NCBI RefSeq assembly: GCF_017813235.1
Contig: NZ_JAGISH010000010.1
Span: forward strand, 62,001 to 126,000
DNA length: 64,000 nucleotides
Reading direction: 5' to 3'
From: Sagittula salina
Lineage (GTDB): Bacteria > Pseudomonadota > Alphaproteobacteria > Rhodobacterales > Rhodobacteraceae
Below, piece by piece: positions 62,084 to 64,000 of this stretch (its first letter is position 1; every line of letters begins with the position of its first letter). The position numbers and the translations under genes were made by a program. The notes under the pieces are model-generated. The model saw nothing but the letters and a program-made list of their open reading frames with translations. It was not told where the DNA came from and made no database searches.

Positions 62084-62186
62084 GACTCGCGCAGTTTTGC
62101 ACCCATCTGACAGGCGACCCGAATGCCCACCCTTTGGGTCGCGCGTCAGGCGTCCTGCGACCGGGGCCGCAAGCCGCGTGTCATCA

Positions 62187-62384
62187 TCACAGCGCCAGCG
62201 TGCCCAGCACGGTGTTTTGCGGCAGGCGTGCCACCTCCACCCCGCCATTGGTCCGGCGCAGGTTGTAGCCGTAGCCCCGCATGCGGAACTTCCACTCGGC
62301 CTCCGACAGCACCTTCGCGCGTTCACGCACGAGGAAAGCCTCGATTTCAGCCATGTCGTCCGTCAACTTGTTCTCCGCAAACAT
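62187..62384 (-). CDS. Small conserved-looking protein, 65 aa
   Basis: A strong ribosome site (CAGGAGGG) precedes the ATG at 62384. The product reads MFAENKLTDDMAEIEAFLV then RMRGYGYNLRRTNGGVEVAR, with no signal or membrane segment. I do not recognise a domain. It lies between betI and the EamA gene on the same strand. Confidence 0.65.
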   Translation of the reverse strand: MFAENKLTDDMAEIEAFLVRERAKVLSEAEWKFRMRGYGYNLRRTNGGVEVARLPQNTVLGTLAL

Positions 62385-62497
62385 TGTCCACCCTCCTGAA
62401 ACTGACTGTTTACGGATTAAGAAATGCCTACCGAATCGGGCAGGATTGCGCCCGACTTGCGGATTTTTAAGGTTACGTGCGCTCAGCCCGCGTCAGC

Positions 62498-63394
62498 CTA
62501 GTGCTTGGTCTCCGCCACCACCGGCGTCACCCGCCGGTTCAGCACCGCCTCGCGCCATGTGATGAACACCACCGCCGCCATGATCAGCGAGCCCCCCGCC
62601 ACGACCCAGACATCCACCGGCTCGGCAAAGAACAGCGCGCCCAGAATCACCGACCACACCAGCTGCAGGAAGGTCACTGGCTGCGTCACCGTCACCGGCG
62701 CCGCGGCAAAGGCCAGCGTCATCGCGTAATGTCCCGCCGTGGCGAAACAGGCCACGCCGAACAGCACAAAGACCTGCCATCCCGTCGGCCAGACCCAGAC
62801 CGCCAGCGCCATGGGCGCCAGCCCGATGGTCACCGTGACCGACAGCATCGCCACCACCACCGTGGCGCTGACCTCGCCCGACAGCACCTTGGCCAGCAGG
62901 TAGGACACGCCGTAGACCAGCGCCGTCGCCAGCATTGCGAAATGACCGGGATCAAGCTCGCGGAAGCCAGGCCGCAGGATCAGCAATGTTCCGATCAACG
63001 CCGCCACGATTGCCATGATGCGCCGGATGTGCAGCGTCTCGCCCAGAAAGAACACCGCCAGCAGGGTCACATAGACCGGGTTGAGGTAGTTCATCGCCGT
63101 GACCTCGGCCAACGGGATGCGCGACATGGCGTAGAACCACAGCGCCACGCCAATGGTGTGCATGGCGCCGCGCAGGGAAAACAACCCCCATTGCCGCCGT
63201 GTCAGCCGCACCGCGGCCAGCCTTCGCCAGACCGGGATGAGAAAGACCAACCCCATGAGATAGCGCAGGAAACCCGCCTCCACCGCGGGCACTGCCCCAT
63301 CGAGGGATTTCACAAGGGCCGTCACCATGACAAAGCACAGCCCCGTCACCGCCATCCAGAAAATGCCCATGCCGGGCCGTTGCTGCGTGTCCAT
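62498..63394 (-). CDS. DMT-superfamily (EamA) transporter
   Basis: This 298-residue membrane protein has about ten membrane segments and two EamA repeats (AGFLRYLMGLVFLIPVWRR in the first; QLVWSVILGALFFAEP in the second). EamA proteins export small metabolites such as amino acids or related compounds. I begin at the ATG at 63394; the longer frame reaches into the dispersed repeat. The substrate is not evident. Confidence 0.88.
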   Translation of the reverse strand: MDTQQRPGMGIFWMAVTGLCFVMVTALVKSLDGAVPAVEAGFLRYLMGLVFLIPVWRRLAAVRLTRRQWGLFSLRGAMHTIGVALWFYAMSRIPLAEVTAMNYLNPVYVTLLAVFFLGETLHIRRIMAIVAALIGTLLILRPGFRELDPGHFAMLATALVYGVSYLLAKVLSGEVSATVVVAMLSVTVTIGLAPMALAVWVWPTGWQVFVLFGVACFATAGHYAMTLAFAAAPVTVTQPVTFLQLVWSVILGALFFAEPVDVWVVAGGSLIMAAVVFITWREAVLNRRVTPVVAETKH

Positions 63395-63433
63395 GGCCGA
63401 AGGGGTAACGCGCCCCGAAGCGCTGCGCCAGAC

Positions 63434-63514
63434 GGCGGGAGTATTTTTCAAGCAGAGAAACAGGCAGGAACGCCCCGCGGCCCCTGCATCTCTGCTTTAC
63501 AAATTCTCACCGGC
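63434..63514. repeat. Palindromic dispersed repeat, full copy 2
   Basis: GGCGGGAGTATTTTTCAAGC leads into CAGAGAAACAGG. After a 20-base centre, CCTGCATCTCTG and then TTTACAAATTCTCACCGG close the palindrome. It lies between the EamA and LysE genes and has the same plan as the copy at 59.9 kb. Confidence 0.75.
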
Positions 63515-63566
63515 GCAACCGCGCAGGCGGCGCTCCACCCGGCAAGGCCCCCGGCAAGGCCCCCGG

Positions 63567-64000
63567 TCAGCCCAGCAGCAGTCCCAGTGCGATCCCCCAC
63601 ATGGTCAGCCCGATGACGAGGTCCAGCAGACGCCAGGCCAGCGGCCGCGCGAAGAGCGGCGCCAGCCCGCGCGCGCCGTAGCCCAGCGCGAAGAAGAACA
63701 GGAACGATCCCGACATGGCGCCCAGAGCGAAGGGCAGCGCATCATAGCGCGCCGAAACCGAGCCGAGCAGCACCACCGTATCGAGGTAGACATGCGGGTT
63801 GAGCCAAGTCAGCGCGAGGCATGTCAGCACCGCCGCGCGCAGGCTCTGGGTGCCCTCGCCCGCCTCCAGCGCCACGCCGCCGCGCCATGCCGCCCACAGC
63901 GACCGCGCCCCGTACCACACCAGGAACGCCGCGCCGAAAACCCGCATCCCCCAGTCCAGCCCCGGCAGCGCCTCAGCCAGGGCGCCGAATCCCGCGACCC
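63567..64000 (-). CDS. LysE/ArgO-family amino-acid exporter (partial, 5' end outside)
   Basis: The last 144 residues of a LysE-type exporter are present; the start lies beyond the window. Membrane segments and ALTWLNPHVYLDTVVLLGSV, the conserved NPH-containing loop of the ArgO/LysE family, are visible. It exports basic amino acids or related metabolites across the inner membrane. Confidence 0.85.
   Translation of the reverse strand, partial: VAGFGALAEALPGLDWGMRVFGAAFLVWYGARSLWAAWRGGVALEAGEGTQSLRAAVLTCLALTWLNPHVYLDTVVLLGSVSARYDALPFALGAMSGSFLFFFALGYGARGLAPLFARPLAWRLLDLVIGLTMWGIALGLLLG

Overview
The window looks like chromosome from a marine-type Rhodobacteraceae (Roseobacter group, Alphaproteobacteria). 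Pointers are the high GC content, a DctPQM TRAP transporter, CarD, the zinc-independent-type GTP cyclohydrolase FolE2, a SAM-II riboswitch on metZ, the betBAI osmolyte cluster, a Crp/Fnr-type palindrome, and a DUF1127 gene followed by CCUCC-loop small RNAs, as described for Rhodobacter. The identification is inferred from gene content and not from an rRNA.

Layout. 1-7.0 kb holds the tail of a molybdenum hydroxylase, a TRAP transporter operon whose small permease carries an N-terminal TM2 and coiled-coil extension, and a periplasmic sulfur module (rhodanese, YeeE/YedE transporter, 57-aa exported peptide). 7.3-22.6 kb is a degraded mobile region. It contains IS5-family transposase remnants, a truncated P4-type integrase, a truncated C5-cytosine methyltransferase, a ParB/methyltransferase and a minus-strand prophage replication module (helicase, DUF6511, PD-(D/E)XK nuclease, primase-ATPase, RuvC-like, DUF6362) with an iteron-like array. 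The module is broken by a fragment of a large NTPase and abuts a 5'-truncated serine recombinase. A lower-GC four-gene cassette of mostly unknown proteins, ending in a B3/B4-domain (COG3382) protein, follows. tRNA-Ser(UGA) closes the region, its 3' end facing the island. No head, tail or terminase genes are present.

22.9-32.9 kb is core: SPOR lipoprotein, D,D-carboxypeptidase, tmk and holB in one run, then mrp, the DUF1127 gene with its array of eleven CCTCC-loop hairpins, and valS. 33-44 kb holds a decayed transposase-like stretch, trkH, a second DUF1127-type gene, folE2, riboswitch-controlled metZ, an alpha/beta hydrolase, a Kef-type antiporter, carD and fdxA. 43-58 kb has an S4 RNA-binding protein with a Suv3-like helicase, an SCP2 protein with a lysophospholipase-like hydrolase, the exonuclease/ATP-dependent ligase pair, an outer-membrane barrel protein, an unusual envelope protein with a duplicated domain, pepF, a DksA/TraR protein, an exported glutathione peroxidase, a YdcH protein below a perfect Crp/Fnr-type site, and tandem nuclease-fold paralogues of which the second has lost catalytic residues. 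58-64 kb is betA, betB and betI with a BetI-type operator, an EamA exporter and a partial LysE exporter.

Most interesting for follow-up: the expanded CcsR/cuckoo-type sRNA array, the four-gene accessory cassette (19.7-22.2 kb), the iteron-like array beside the phage primase-ATPase, the TM2-DctQ fusion, and a dispersed palindromic repeat in intergenic gaps.
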